From: Magnaporthiopsis rhizophila
Taxonomy: Eukaryota; Ascomycota; Sordariomycetes; Magnaporthales; Magnaporthaceae
Length of the DNA stretch: 64,000 nt
NCBI GenBank assembly: GCA_003049465.1
Contig: PYSS01000098.1
Span: forward strand, 86,474-150,473
Reading direction: 5' to 3'
Shown here: positions 30,225 to 42,581 of the stretch, piece after piece
How the letters are laid out: every line of letters starts with the position of its first letter
Position numbering within the stretch: position 1 is the stretch's first letter
Program-made: the position numbers and the translations under genes
The notes under the pieces: generated by a model
The model's database searches: none
The model's input: only the letters and a program-made list of their open reading frames with translations
What the model was told of the DNA's origin: nothing

Positions 30225-33200
30225 TCAAATCACGGGCGGCTGCTGCTGGTGATGATAGCGGCTCGGAGGAGGCCCCGCATCCGACTTGTTGCGCCGCAGA
30301 CTAAGCAGCCGCTTGATGCTCGTCGGCTCCTGCTCCTGCTCCTCCTCCTGCTGGGGTGGCGGCGACTGGTATTGTCGCTGCTCGCCTGGCACCTCCGAGT
30401 CGTCGGTGTAATCATACCACAGACGGGGCACGACAAGCCTATAAGGGACCGTGATGCCGGCGGGGTCCTTGGGGTTGACCTCGACGTTGAGTGTCACCTC
30501 GAGCGCGTCCTCGAGGTTGACGTCGAGATAGGCGCCGCCGCGCCGCATCTGCCTGGTCGTCATGTTGGTCGGCGCCCGGTGCAGCGGCTTGGGGCGGAAG
30601 TAGTCGGACGACTCTTGGCCCGGGCTGAGGATGCTGCTGCTGGCTGGGCCCGCCGACGTGCTGGGTGGCGACGTGACCGAGGCGGCGCGACCGGGGACGG
30701 GCGCGGGGCCGACGGGTGCGGGAGGGAACGAGGGGGTCTGAGGAGCAGCGGCAGAGGTAGTGGCCGGGTGGTTGTAATGGGGAGCAGACGACGGGGCCGG
30801 GCCGGGCCAAGGAACCTGTCCACCGGGGGGCGGCCCACGGCTCGTCGAGGGCCTCCCCGAGCCTGTGTATCCGCCGGCAGGGGCGCGCACCGCCGGCGGG
30901 TAGCGACGGTCGTCATCGTCGTCGTCCTCCTCCGAGTCGTTGGGGCCGTAGCCATAGCCACCGTAGCTGTGGTCGGCCCGGCCGCTACCACCACCACCAC
31001 CCATTCCCTGTGGCGGCAGCGGCGGCCGTTGCGGCGCGCGTGCGGTGAAGTAGGACTCGTCGCCCTCGGCGAACTCGTCGTAGCTGCGGTTGAACTGCCC
31101 GTTGCCCATGGCCCGCCCGCCGCTGCCACCGCGAAGACCCAGCCTGCGCGCGGCTGCCGGTGGTACGTCGTCCTGGTAGTACTCGCCCTCACCCTCGCTC
31201 TCGTAGTCTCCCCAGTTGCCGTCGACGCCGCGACCGTCCTCGGGTCCCTTGCCCTTGCCGTCCGGGGACTGGAGCGGCCGCTCCTGTCTCCTGCCACGCC
31301 CACTAAGGCGCCGAAAGAGGCCCCCGATTCCGCCACCACTACCGCCACCGGTAGCAGAAGCAGGACGGCCGCCTGAAAAGTCTCCTCGGTTCAGGGACAT
31401 GGTGCGACCAACACCGGGACGCTTAGGCGCCGGGCCCACGTCGTCGGCAGAAGCACGTCCGCGGCGAGAAAAGGTCCGGAAGAGGCCGCTTCCTCCAGAC
31501 AAGGGCGGCCGCGACACGTCGGGTTGGTACGACGGCCCGCGCTTCTTGGACAAGCGGCGCATGATGCCGCCCTTCGTCACCGTGTTGACCGAGGTCTGGT
31601 CAAAGGCAGACCCGCCGCCGGGGGTGGACGGCGGAGTGCTCCCGGGCACGTACAGGCGGATAGAGCACCAGTTGCGGTGGGGGAGCAGCCTCTTGTTGTT
31701 GCGCGGCTTGCCGTCGACGCCGTGGCCGAAGATGGGGATCATGTCCTCGAACGTCTCCCTCTTCTCGCCGGCCCCGTTGTCGAAGACGTGCACCTTGTTC
31801 CGCTTGTTGAGCACGTCTGCCAGCATGTCTGGAGGCGGCGTGTTGACGATAGCCGACGAGATGATGTTGGGCATGTAGCGGAAGTCCCTGTGCTTTGGCA
31901 TGCCGAGCTTGGGGTTGGAGTAGAACTGGCCCACGGCCGCGAGATGCACGTCGCCGCTCAGCAGGGTGATGCGGACGGACCGGTCTACCGCCAGGTCCTG
32001 CAGGTCCTCGATGACGACCTTGCGCTCCATCTTGTGGTGCTTGGCCGTCCAGTGGTCGTCGAGGTCGTCGAGCACCTCGACGCCGCCGTCGAATTTGTTG
32101 AGCAGCCCACCCATCATGCCCATCTTGGCAAGCGCCTTGACGGGCCCGAAGAGACGCGAGGTGAGTCTGGAGACAGATGTGGTTAGATACGTGTCACTGA
32201 ACGAATTCTCGAGGGAACGCAAAAAGGAACAATACAAACAAAACGTACATGTTCTCTAGCCACACGAGGCGCGGGTACGCGATGGGCACGCCCAGGAGCA
32301 CCAGCAGGTGCTTGGTCTTGCCCTTGATGACCTCGTCGTAGCAGCGATCCATGAGCTTCTGCCACGAGTTGGCGGTCATGACCTCGTCTCGCGTGCGCTC
32401 GGTGCGGCAGTCGACAGCCAGCAGGGCGAGCCCGCCGCCGAGCGACATGAAGAGGCTGCGGCTGCGCTCGGCGATGTAGGGGCCCGGGTGCAGGCCCAGG
32501 GACCAGCTGGGCTCCGAGGCTTCGGTCTCGGCCGGCACGCTCTGGTGCTGGAACAGCATGTAGTACTTGAAGGCGACGTTGCCCAGGCCCGAGAAGACAG
32601 GCGAGGTCATGAAGTGGTGCGGGTACGAGCCGAAGCCGTCGATGATGTCGTGGTCGTCGTACATGTTGACCATGGGGATCTGCGAGTTGGCCATGCCGAA
32701 GAGGCCCTGGGAGAACCACATGCAGTAACGCTCCAGATAAAACGTCTCGAGCTCGTCCTGCAACTCTGGCGTGAAGGGTGCGTTGTGCTTGTGCACCGGG
32801 TTGCGGATGGCCAGCCACTCCCTGAAGATGGTGGTCTGGTGCATGACGATGTCGTTGTAGATCTGGTCACCGCCCCCGATCATGACGTGGAAGGGCCGCG
32901 TCTGGTGCGTGTTGAGCACGTCGCGCCACATGGGATCGGGTCCGCTGAACTCGTCGGGCGTCACGCTCAGGCTGAAGCCGTTGCAGCTGTGGAACATGAC
33001 GTTCATAGCCTCGCCGCGCGCCGGGACCCAGAAGCCCGTCGACGGCCCGCGGTTGATGCGGTACGCGATGCGCTGCTGCTTGTCGAGAAGCTGCACCTCG
33101 ATGTTGAACCGCCAGAACGTGAGCCCGCGCTCCGCGTGCAGCCGGAAGCCTCGCACGTCCTTGTGCTTGTCCAGCTTCTCGCCGTCCTTCTGCGTCCGCT

Positions 33201-35832
33201 GCAGCCTGCTGGCGAACGAGCCCGGCAGCTCCGTCACCCCCGGTTCGTCGGGTGGGCTGCGCACTTTTTCGAACAAGCCCTCGTCCGTCTCAATCCGCGA
33301 GAGGTCCTTAGCCTCCTCGAGGTGGTCGATCGGCCGCACGTAGAGAGTCTCGCCCTTGCGGCCCAGTACGGGGTGGCCCGCGATCGGGTCGACATATTCG
33401 GGCGCCAGAACCTGGCCGCTAGGGAGCTCCGCTGGTGGCGGCGGCAGCAGCTCGATCGGCTGCGCGAACAAACGCAGCGTCGGCGCGATCTCGTACGACG
33501 AGTTGTCGTCGCGCGTAACAATCATGACGCTGCCGCGCCATATCTCCCTGTCAGGCATGGCGGCGGCGGCACCTTTTGCTGACCTAGAGGGCACCCGCTC
33601 CGTCCGAATGCCGCAGTACCGGAGCAGGGGACCGCATTCCAGGTACAAAGGCGGCTTGAAGCGTGTTGGCGCGTTGGTCTGGGCGTACTCGCCATCAAAC
33701 GCCTCAGCCTTGATCGGCCGAGACGCGCTGCTCGATCCGCGACGCTTTTTAGGTGGCGTCTCCCACCAGGCCTGACCCTTGTCCGCAATGGGCTCCTGTG
33801 GCGCTTCGGTCAGGTCCAGCAGCGACCCTGAGAGCGTTCCGATGGTAGCCTTGGACCACTCGTCCAGGTACTCGGTCGGCTTGAACAAGCCCTTACCGGG
33901 AGCGAACCTTTGACGTGTGTTGAAGCTCAGCTTGAAGTGATACTCGTGGCGGCTGGACACAGATTCGGCGTCATCGTCGTAATCACGGTCGTCGTAGTCG
34001 CCATCCTCATATTGGACTCGCCTTTCGACGGGACCAGAGCCAGTCCTCGCGGCGTCCGCTGCATGCATGCCTCCGGCGCCCGCCAATGCAGCGGCGCCAG
34101 CTGCAGCACCCACACCGAAGTCCCTTTGGCCGTTATTACTTTTCCCAGAAGATGCTGGAGACATGTACTGCCCTTGTGGCGGATAAGGCGGCGCGTCGAC
34201 TGCCTCGGGAATCTTCTTCCGCGGTATAGGGGCTCTAGTCACTTCGGCTGCCGGGGCCAGCCCGACTGGGGGTGCTCTCCTGGGCCCCACCGCCGGCGTC
34301 CTACCACCAGGCGAGAACGAGGGGCTTCTTTGGTCTGCGGGAGGGCCGCGGGCGACGGGGAGGCCGCCGTCAGGAGGTGTGGGAGGCGTGTTGGTGCGCA
34401 CGTGTGACCCATCCAGCGCGGGGTTGTGCTCAAACCTTGGCGGCGGCGGCGGCGGCCCGTTCCGCACATTAGGCGCCGGAGGAGGATAACTCGGCTCGGG
34501 AGGTATCGGCGCTGGTGCTGATGCCGGTGCTGGTGCTGGGGGTGGCACATCGTTTCGAGGAGGCCGCATATCTGGTGGTGGTGGCTTGCGCAGCTTGTTG
34601 CTAACACTCCTGCCCAAAGGCGTCACTGGTGACGAGACGCCAGGCTCCGGCAGGCTCAGGCCCGGCCTTTTCGCAGTTCGCTCGCGGAAGCTCAAGTTCC
34701 GCTGCGGGATGCCTGACGAATTTGCACTCGCGGGTCCGGCTGTCTTTGCATCAGATGTTAGGTCCACCACGACGGGATTCTTGGCCGGCGCACTGCTATA
34801 GCGTTTGCCGTCATCAGGCGGATTCTGTGTTAATGGGCCCGGGTGCGAGGGGGAGGCTTCACGCGGCAGAGGCGGCGGCGGTAATGGTGGCTGCCGCCTT
34901 GGCTGGGCTCCGGCAGGGTCGGTAACGTTTCGCTGGCGTTCCGAGCTGACGGGCGTCGGTGGTTCTGTGTCCCGGCTCACCTCGGCGGCGGCCCCGAGGG
35001 CTCTCCGGCGGGCACGCTCCTCAGCGGCGGCGACACGGGCGCGCTTCTCCTCCTTGGTGATGCTGTCGAGCGTCAGCTCAAGCCTCTGCAGCGGAGAGCG
35101 GTCATTTGCAAACTTTTTCCGAGCGGCGGTGGCAGGCTGAGCCGTGCCCGTGCCCGTGCCGTTGGTGTCGATCCTGACGACGGGCCGCTGGTATGCGACA
35201 CTGGGGTCCACGCCACGCGGGGTGAGCTGGCGCCCCGGCTCTGGGGTGCGGCCCGTGTGCTGCCTGAAAAACTCCTCGGGATCCATCCTCGAGTGGACGC
35301 TGCCCTGGCGCTGTGGCGACGCGCCCGGGGCTGGCGAGACGACGTGCGGATCACGGTAGCTTGACGGTGGCCCCCTTGGCACCTCTGGGGCCGCTGGGAG
35401 GAACAGCTCGGGCGCGACTTCAATGCCGAGGTCTTCCTGCTGGCGGCTGCTATTGCGGCTCCGTCTCTCCACCACGTCTGGAGCCTGGTATGTTTCGGGA
35501 GCGTAGGGAAGCGAGGGCGGTCGCGGGGCCAGGCCGCTGGGCAAGAAGCTGGAGCGGGTGGGCGTGGCATAAGGGCTCTGGGTAGACTCGGTCGGGGCGT
35601 CGGCGCTCGAAGCGGTCTGGACCGAGACTCGCTCGGGCCTGGCGACAGCAGCCATGTGAGGAGGAAGGGCGGCGGCAACGTCCACCGACACTCTGCGGCT
35701 ATGCGATGGCGGCGGGTCTGCTGGCTGCTGGCCTGGCAGCTTTGGGCCGGGTAGGGCGCCCCAATATGGTGCGGGCGCGGGAGCTGGACGCGGCTGCGAC
35801 TGGGACTGGGACGTTTGCGACTGGGACGACAT
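30225..35832 (-). CDS. PhoD-like metallophosphatase with long disordered arms
   Basis: Predicted metal-dependent phosphatase of the fungal PhoD-like group. Exons 35832-32249 and 32166-30225 joined in phase 2; about 1841 aa. Residues 1 to about 640 are Pro/Ser/Arg-rich and low complexity. The catalytic part (about 640-1395) includes the conserved segments HEYHFKLSFNTRQRFAPGKG, MIGGGDQIYND (about 980), MYDDHDIIDGFGSYPHHF (about 1060) and ITLLSGDVHLAAVGQFYSNP (about 1263). These carry the Asp, Asn and His residues expected to bind the metals. The region after about 1400 is again disordered (Gly/Arg/Pro/Tyr), with a short conserved patch (YLDVNLEDALEVTLNVEVNP). No signal peptide is visible, so a cytosolic or membrane-associated role is more likely than secretion. 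Substrate unknown. Confidence 0.88.
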
Positions 35833-38800
35833 GATGGGGGGCGGCGGTTTGGGCTCGAGGCAACGCAGGCGTTTTCTAATCTAGCACACACATGCGCAGC
35901 TGCTCTCGATCATGGCGGTAGGGGCAGGCTGCCAGCTGAAAGAATAGAAACCAAGAAAAATGGCGCCGCGGAAGAAAAACTAGGAGGCGGGTGGGCCGAG
36001 AAGCAAGCACGCAAAGGCAGCCAGCAAGCAGCAGCGCAGGAGGAGGGGTGGATGCAGCATGCAACGCCCACCACGTCGAGGTCGATCAACGGAGCTAAAA
36101 GGGCAGCTAGCTGCAGCTAGGCGCGACGGGGATACCGAGCTGGGCGCCAATGGCAATTCCAAGGACGAGGTGGTGCGAGGCTTGTCGTGGGACTAGCGAA
36201 TGGAGATCAAGAGGAGCCCATCTCGTGCATGATGCCTGACTTTTGATAATGCGCCAATGCAGGGCAAAGACAGCAGGACGCAAGTCGCCCTGCGACGATG
36301 CAGATAACAATGGAATCGGGATTTCTGAGGCAGAATAGCACAAGGCTGGGAGGCGGACGGGCAGGGCAAGGGCAAGGATTGATCCTGGCAGGGAAGGCAA
36401 GCCAGAATTAATTCGAGAGGTTGACGCAGCGAACCGCGCGAGGTCTTTGGCCTTGGTCCTGGCACCCGACTTTTTTTCTCGGCGCGCGGGAGGAGAGCAG
36501 GGGCCCCAGCCAGTCGGACAGCACCATGCACGTTGGTTGGGTCCCAATCGCGAACAGCACAGCACAGCACAGCACAGCTTGTGCTTGACCTGGCGCCGTC
36601 CTCCCTTGCGGCCACACCAGCCTCCACTGTGGTGACCCGAAGCTGCGAGCCCAGCCGCCGTGTGATCAATGATTTGATCCTGGTACTGGGTCGGCCCAGG
36701 GCAGGAGACCCGCAGACATGGAGTTGGGCTCGTGATGGCGTCTTTATATACCTAACAGACAAGTCGGCTGACCAACCTACTGCAATATGCATCTTTCAAG
36801 CTGTGCCTGCCTAGCTCTTCCTCCAAGACAGTACAGATAATGAAGTCAGCAGCAGTGACAACGTCGCTGACGGGGAACGTGCCAGAAATGGGAAATTCGG
36901 TGGCTGGGCCCGACGATGGGTTGCAGACCCAGGCCAAGGCCAGGCCGGTCTCCATTTCTGTGCAGCAAACGCACAAGACACAACGCACAAACACGAACGC
37001 TCGGAAGCACCACCCATGGCGGGCGGTGGTACCGACACGCACTCGACCGGAACAGAGAGGCCGCCCCGAGAATGATCGGCTCCAACCGTACGGCCCCTGC
37101 TTTTTCCCGTCTCGGCTGCTGGCTCTAGACCTCGCTCGCCTTGTCTGTCGTCATCAGGAGACGCGTGCGGAGGTTGCATGGATCCAGATTCGAGAAGGAT
37201 GATGGGGTAAACGAGGGAGGACCTGAGGTCTAGCAGTACATTACTATGCAATGCGTGCAATATACGTACAGCATTCTCCTGTTAGGTAATGTCGCCGCGA
37301 ACAACCTCGGCCTGTGACGAGCAATAAGCCAGCGTACCCGCCTGTGTGTCCCAAAGAGAGAGCTATGACGGTGACCAGAGCTTGAAAACACTATAGAGTC
37401 TCCGGGTGGAGCAGCTGTAACAGTATGTAATAAATAGCCCATCGAAACGATATATCAAAATAAGGACTGCGTCCTGAATCCTGAATCGCAGCGAACAAAC
37501 AAGGTCTTACCGCACGGAACGCTGCATCTCGGATGGGACAAGTTCGGATGCGGTCGGATTGAGATGCTGCCTGCATGGCTAGCGCGCCAGGTACATACCT
37601 CCTTTATGCTATTGCCTAATTATCTGCCTTACTGTAATCTCGTGGCGGTGACATGATTGCCGCTGCCACAGAAGGCTGTGCAAGTGCGAGGCTGTGGAAG
37701 CTGACGCGCAGATCTCGGGCGCCCACGACGAGAAGCGCTGTGCTTGGTTGCTGATCGAAAATATTTCCCCATGGAGGAGCGCCCAGGTCCATTTTTGGCA
37801 TCTGGCTGGGCGGCTTTGTCGGGTGGGGTGGGTTGGGTTGGCTGCTGACTGCACTGTGAGAGCACACTACTCTCGGCCCGCTCGAGACAGTGCCAGGCAG
37901 CCTCCCGAGCCCGCAACCGAAGCATGGCTCCGCCCCTGCCAGGAACACACCGCAGTCTGCGTCCAAGCCATCCTTGGGCCTGCGGCCCGTGCAGGGGCAG
38001 TCGGCGTTTTTTCGCAGGTACCAAATCCGAGGAACACAAGAATGGAAGGAAGACGAAACCCACGAATCCGCTTCGTTTCCGGTCGCAAAAAAAAAAAAAA
38101 TGGTGACGAAACCGTGAAAAAAAAGCCTTTGCGGCGCAAAGAGTAGCTCAAAGCCAATTCCGAGAGAAAAAAAAAATCCACAGAATTCTGTTCGCTGATT
38201 TTGGCGTGCAATTGGATGTGTCAGACTCGTGCTTATTTTTCCCGGGTACCTACACGCCGTGGCTGCTGCCCTCAATCGACAGGGATTGGACGCGATGATG
38301 CGGCAAGGACACCTCTCCACACCCAGCACGAATCTGGAGCCTCCCTGGCACTGCCTCCGTGTCCGTTCCGTCTGGCCTTCCAAACCGCTGAAACAAGACG
38401 CAGAGAGAGTCCCTGCGCGAGGCACGACGGACAGGTACATACCGGTACTATTCCCGTGCCGCCGGCCCATTGCGGCTTCTTTTGTCTTTCTGGCCTCTTC
38501 AAACTCTTCTAGACCCCAACGCCGGCTGCTTGATTTTCTTCCTTTATTTGTTTCTTATTGTGGTTTTCTCTACCTATTCACAACCAATTTCGGGCCTGTG
38601 GTTTGTTCTCTTCCGTTTCCGTTTCCGCTTCCCCTTCACCACGATTCATAGCTTGCTCTTGCGGTACCCTCTCTGCCACAAAGAGCCGACGGTTCGGTTC
38701 GGGACACGACAACGTCCGGCAAGACCCTTCCACCGGCCGCCTCGTCTACCAGCACCTCTCGTCACTCGTCCTCTTATGCTGTCGAGCGAATAGGCACGCA

Positions 38801-38886
38801 GTTTCTCTTCCTCTTTCCTTTCTCACCCTCGGCCGATAGCGATCCGCGGCCCAAGGCCACGTCGCGAACCACAACCCCTTTCCACC
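35833..38886. other. Long intergenic region with promoters of PhoD-like and kex2 genes
   Basis: About 3 kb between divergent genes. The last 350 bases before kex2 are strongly pyrimidine-rich, typical of highly used fungal promoters. A 5-bp microsatellite (CAGCA type, about five copies) lies at 36554-36578, and an A15 run at 38086-38100. A 284-residue minus-strand ORF (37616-38470) has no recognisable motif and reads through homopolymers; I do not call it. Confidence 0.5.
36554..36578. repeat. Pentanucleotide microsatellite (CAGCA)n
   Basis: About five tandem copies of a 5-bp unit in a non-coding stretch. Confidence 0.85.
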
Positions 38887-41568
38887 ATGAAGTTCGCCCA
38901 CGGCGCTGCCCTTCTGGGCGTCGCGGCGCTTGCTTCTGCCTCGGCCCCGGCTGGGCTCGCGCCACGGAACTACGACGCCAACGACTACTACGTCCTCCAC
39001 GTCGATCGTCGCACGTCGCCCAAGCTCGTCGCCAGGGAGCTCGGCCTGAACCACGAGGGTCCGCTTGGAGAGCTGGCCGACCACCACATCTACTCCGGCA
39101 TCAAGACGCCCCATGATATAGTGAAGAGGGAAATTCGGGATCAGCGGCTTAGGAAACGGGGCGACTCGGCACTCAACGGCGTCCTCTTCTCTGAGAAGCA
39201 GGCCCTGCGCGCGCCCTGGGAGAAGCGCCTGCCGCGTGGCCCAAGATTTGGACCACTCCCATCCAGATTCTTCGATGGCCAGCCCGACCCCCAAACCGTC
39301 GCGAAGCAAAAATCGGTCGCCACGGCGCTGAACATCTTCGATCCAATCTTCCTCGAACAGTGGCACTTGATCAACCCCATCCAGGTCGGCCACGATGTGA
39401 ACGTTAGCGGGGTGTGGCTGGCGGGCATCACAGGCAAGAACAGCACCGTGGCCATCGTCGACGACGGCCTCGACATGGACAGCAGGGACCTGAAGGACAA
39501 CTACTATGCCAAGGGCTCCTATGACTTCAACGACAAGCACCCCGACCCGAAGCCGAGGCTTTCGGACGACAGGCACGGCACCCGTTGCGCCGGCGAGGTT
39601 GCTGCTGTCCGCAACGACGTGTGCGGTGTCGGTGTCGCGTACGACGGCAAGGTCTCGGGCATCCGCATCCTCAGCAAACTCATCAGCGACGCCGACGAGG
39701 CCGTTGCCCTGAACTTCGACTACCACAACAACCACATCTATTCTTGCTCCTGGGGCCCACCCGATGATGGCGTCAGCATGGACCGCCCCGGAATCCTGAT
39801 TCGCCGTGCCATGCTCAACGCCATCCAGAACGGCCGCAACGGAAAGGGGTCCATCTACGTCTTCGCCAGCGGCAACGGCGCCATGTCCGGTGACAACTGC
39901 AACTTCGACGGCTACACCAACAGTATCTACAGCATCACCGTTGGTGCAATTGATAGGACGGGCCAACACCCGTACTACTCCGAGGCGTGCTCCGCCAACC
40001 TGGTTGTCACATATTCGAGCGGCTCTGGCGACGCCATTGTAAGTTTTTTTTGTCTCTCCTATAGTTGACCACCCACTCAGCGCTGCGAGCCCATATGCTG
40101 ATTCGACGTCACTCCTTTTCTTCAGCACACTACCGACGTTGGTGCAGACAGATGCTACAAGCAGCACGGTGGTACCTCGGCTGCCGCTCCTCTGGCTGCT
40201 GGCATCTTCGCCCTCGTCCTCCAGGTGCGGAACGATCTCACCTGGAGAGACATGCAGTACCTCGCCCTCATGAGCGCCATTCCCGTCAACCTGGGGGATG
40301 GCGAGTGGCAGGACACTCCCATCGGCAAGAAGTTCAGTCACACATACGGCTACGGCAAGGTGGACACGTGGGGCGTTGTCGAGCTCGCCAAGACATGGAA
40401 ACTTGTCAAGCCGCAGGCCTGGTACTTTTCACCTTGGATCCACGTCAAGAAAGCCATCCCGCAGGGCGACGTGGGCCTGGCGGTCAAGTTCGAAGTGACG
40501 GCTGACATGCTTAAGGAGGCCAACCTGGAGAGGCTGGAGCATGTCACCGTCACCATGAACGTGGAGCATACGCGCCGAGGCGATCTGAACGTTGATCTCA
40601 TCAGCCCCAGCAAAGTCGTCAGCCACCTCTCGGTCACTCGCGAGCGGGACAACACCAGGGCGGGCTACAAGGACTGGACCTTCATGAGCGTTGCCCACTG
40701 GGGCGAGTCCGGAGTCGGTACCTGGACCATCGTCATCAAGGACAGCAAGGTCAACGAGCACGAGGGCAACTTTACCGACTGGCACTTGAAGCTCTGGGGC
40801 GAGGCCAAGGATGCCTCCAAGGTCACTCTGCTGCCCATGCCTGAGAAGAACGACGATGCCGACCACGACCTGCCCGAAACCACCACTCTTCCCGCGCACA
40901 CCACGACCATGGCCCCGGTAACTCCCCCCACCAAGGCCCCCGCCGTCCCGACCGAGGCCGTGCCCAACCGGCCGGTCAAGAGCAAGTCTTACTCGACGAC
41001 GCAGTCCGGCGCCAGCAGCCCGACGGGAGCGCCAGCATCCAGCACCACCGACACGCCTGCCGCCCAGAGCAGCAGCTCCTGGCTGCCATCCTTCCTGCCC
41101 ACCTTCGGTGTGTCGTCGAGGACGCAGGCCTGGATCTACGGCGCGGTCGGGCTCATCGTCGCCTTCTGCTTCGGCCTGGGCATTTACCTCTTCATTGCCC
41201 GCCGCCGCCGGCTCCGGAACAACCCGCGCGATAACTACGAATTCGAGCTTCTGGACGAGCAGGAGACCCAGGGCCTCAACAGCGGCGAGAAGGGCTTCGC
41301 TGCGGGCAAGAAGGGCCGCAAGACGCGTGGCGGAGAGCTGTACGACGCTTTTGCCGGCGGCAGCGAGGACGAGGAAGACTTTGTCGAGGAGCAATACCGA
41401 GACCGCGAGGACAGCGGGCCGGGCAGCAGCCAGGCCAAGGGCAAGGGGAAGCGCAACGCCGGCACTGCCGAGGATGATGAGCTCCATCATGTGATTGGTG
41501 ACGAGTCGGACTCGGGCTCAGATTCTGAGTCTGGACCCGATAAGACGGCCTCCAAGGCCCGAAGGTGA
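38887..41568 (+). CDS. kex2: Kexin, subtilisin-like proprotein convertase
   Basis: Type I membrane serine protease of the trans-Golgi that cleaves after Lys-Arg in secretory precursors. Exons 38887-40038 and 40126-41568; about 864 aa. In order: signal peptide; pro-region with a likely self-cleavage site after Lys113-Arg114 (PWEKR); catalytic domain with Asp192 (AIVDDGLD), His230 (RHGTRCAGE), oxyanion Asn330 (ASGNG) and Ser402 (GGTSAAAPLAAG). The P domain follows (LEHVTVTMNVEHTRRGDL ... GTWTIVIKD), then a Ser/Thr/Pro-rich stem. One membrane span lies near residues 717-741, and a ~120-residue acidic cytosolic tail contains YEFELLD, a plausible Golgi-retrieval signal of the aromatic type. All catalytic residues are present. 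The single intron lies just before the P-domain-side half of the protease (between Ile and His-Thr-Thr-Asp). Confidence 0.95.
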
Positions 41569-41877
41569 AGGGGCTTGAAAAGAAGCAGTGGCCAGGAGGG
41601 TTTTTAAGAGGGTGGTGTTTGATTTCCCTGCTAATTTACCATATAAAAGCGAAACACGGACTTTGGACTTTACTGTAGCTCGGCCGTCATGGAGATAGAT
41701 GAGCTGCTGCAACATCACCCTCGCCCTCACCTGCACCCGCACACGACCCCATGAACGAACACCTTTGATATAATTCATCTGTACCCTCTTACTTCCTTAT
41801 CATCATCATCCCGCTAGACAGGCATCGACACACAATGTTTGCATCTCTTATGGCTGCATTCTCGGGCGGATAGGTGG

Positions 41878-41917
<40 letters not shown>

Positions 41918-42581
41918 CTTATTGTTTATTCTCGAAGCGGCGTTTGGGAGGATTTTTTGCCATGTACTTGCGATAGTGTTTGGTTTCTCCTTGGAGTTTA
42001 TACGAAGACTATTCCTGTTATGCTGTGTGCTGCGCTCTTCTGACGGTATCCATTAGAAGTATCTTGTCGTTTGAACAAAAAAAACATGATCATTTTTATA
42101 CTGGCCCGGGTGATGGAATGAAGCACGAAGCAGCATCTCGTTGACATGGTGAAAAGCCTCGCGAAGTCCCCCAGCCGCGTTCGTAACGTGACAGAATGTA
42201 GCGAACAACGGCAAGTCGGCATGGAAAGGACAAGCACGGCAATCAAAATGATATTATTGACAAGAATCTCCACGGGCTTCTTCCTGCCTTGTTTATGTCT
42301 TTTCGGCTTTTCCCTTCTTTTTTCCTCTCTTGCTGGCAAGACGAGACAGAAAACCGGCACAAACACCTTGAGCAAAAACCAAGGGACAGGGTATGCATAT
42401 CGAATACGATCAAGAAAGCATACACGGCTGGAACCAACACGAAAAAAAAAAAAAAACCGGACCCTTTCCCAGTCAAATATGGACGACGCATAAAAAAAGA
42501 GCGAACCAAGCAAAGAAAAAAAGCAAGCACAAGTAGTAAAAAGCCCCGATAATAATTATGCTAAACCAGACGGTTACCACC
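41569..42581. other. Convergent intergenic region with 38-T tract
   Basis: About 1 kb between the 3' ends of kex2 and snx4, AT-rich. It holds a 38-nt T run at 41880-41917 and several A runs (for example near 42445). No gene seen. Confidence 0.6.
41880..41917 (+). repeat. T38 homopolymer
   Basis: Thirty-eight consecutive T residues in the shared 3' intergenic region; the longest homopolymer in the window. Confidence 0.9.

Noticed and set aside
32308..33582. 424-codon plus-strand ORF opposite the PhoD-like gene
   Set aside because: Shadow of the conserved catalytic domain on the other strand; low-complexity Val/Arg/His composition.
37616..38470. 284-codon minus-strand ORF in the kex2 upstream region
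   Set aside because: Reads through A and T homopolymers, has no recognisable domain and overlaps other-frame ORFs of similar quality.
38746..40341. 531-codon minus-strand ORF opposite kex2
   Set aside because: It is antisense to conserved kexin sequence and is a product of GC-rich codons; no motif of its own.
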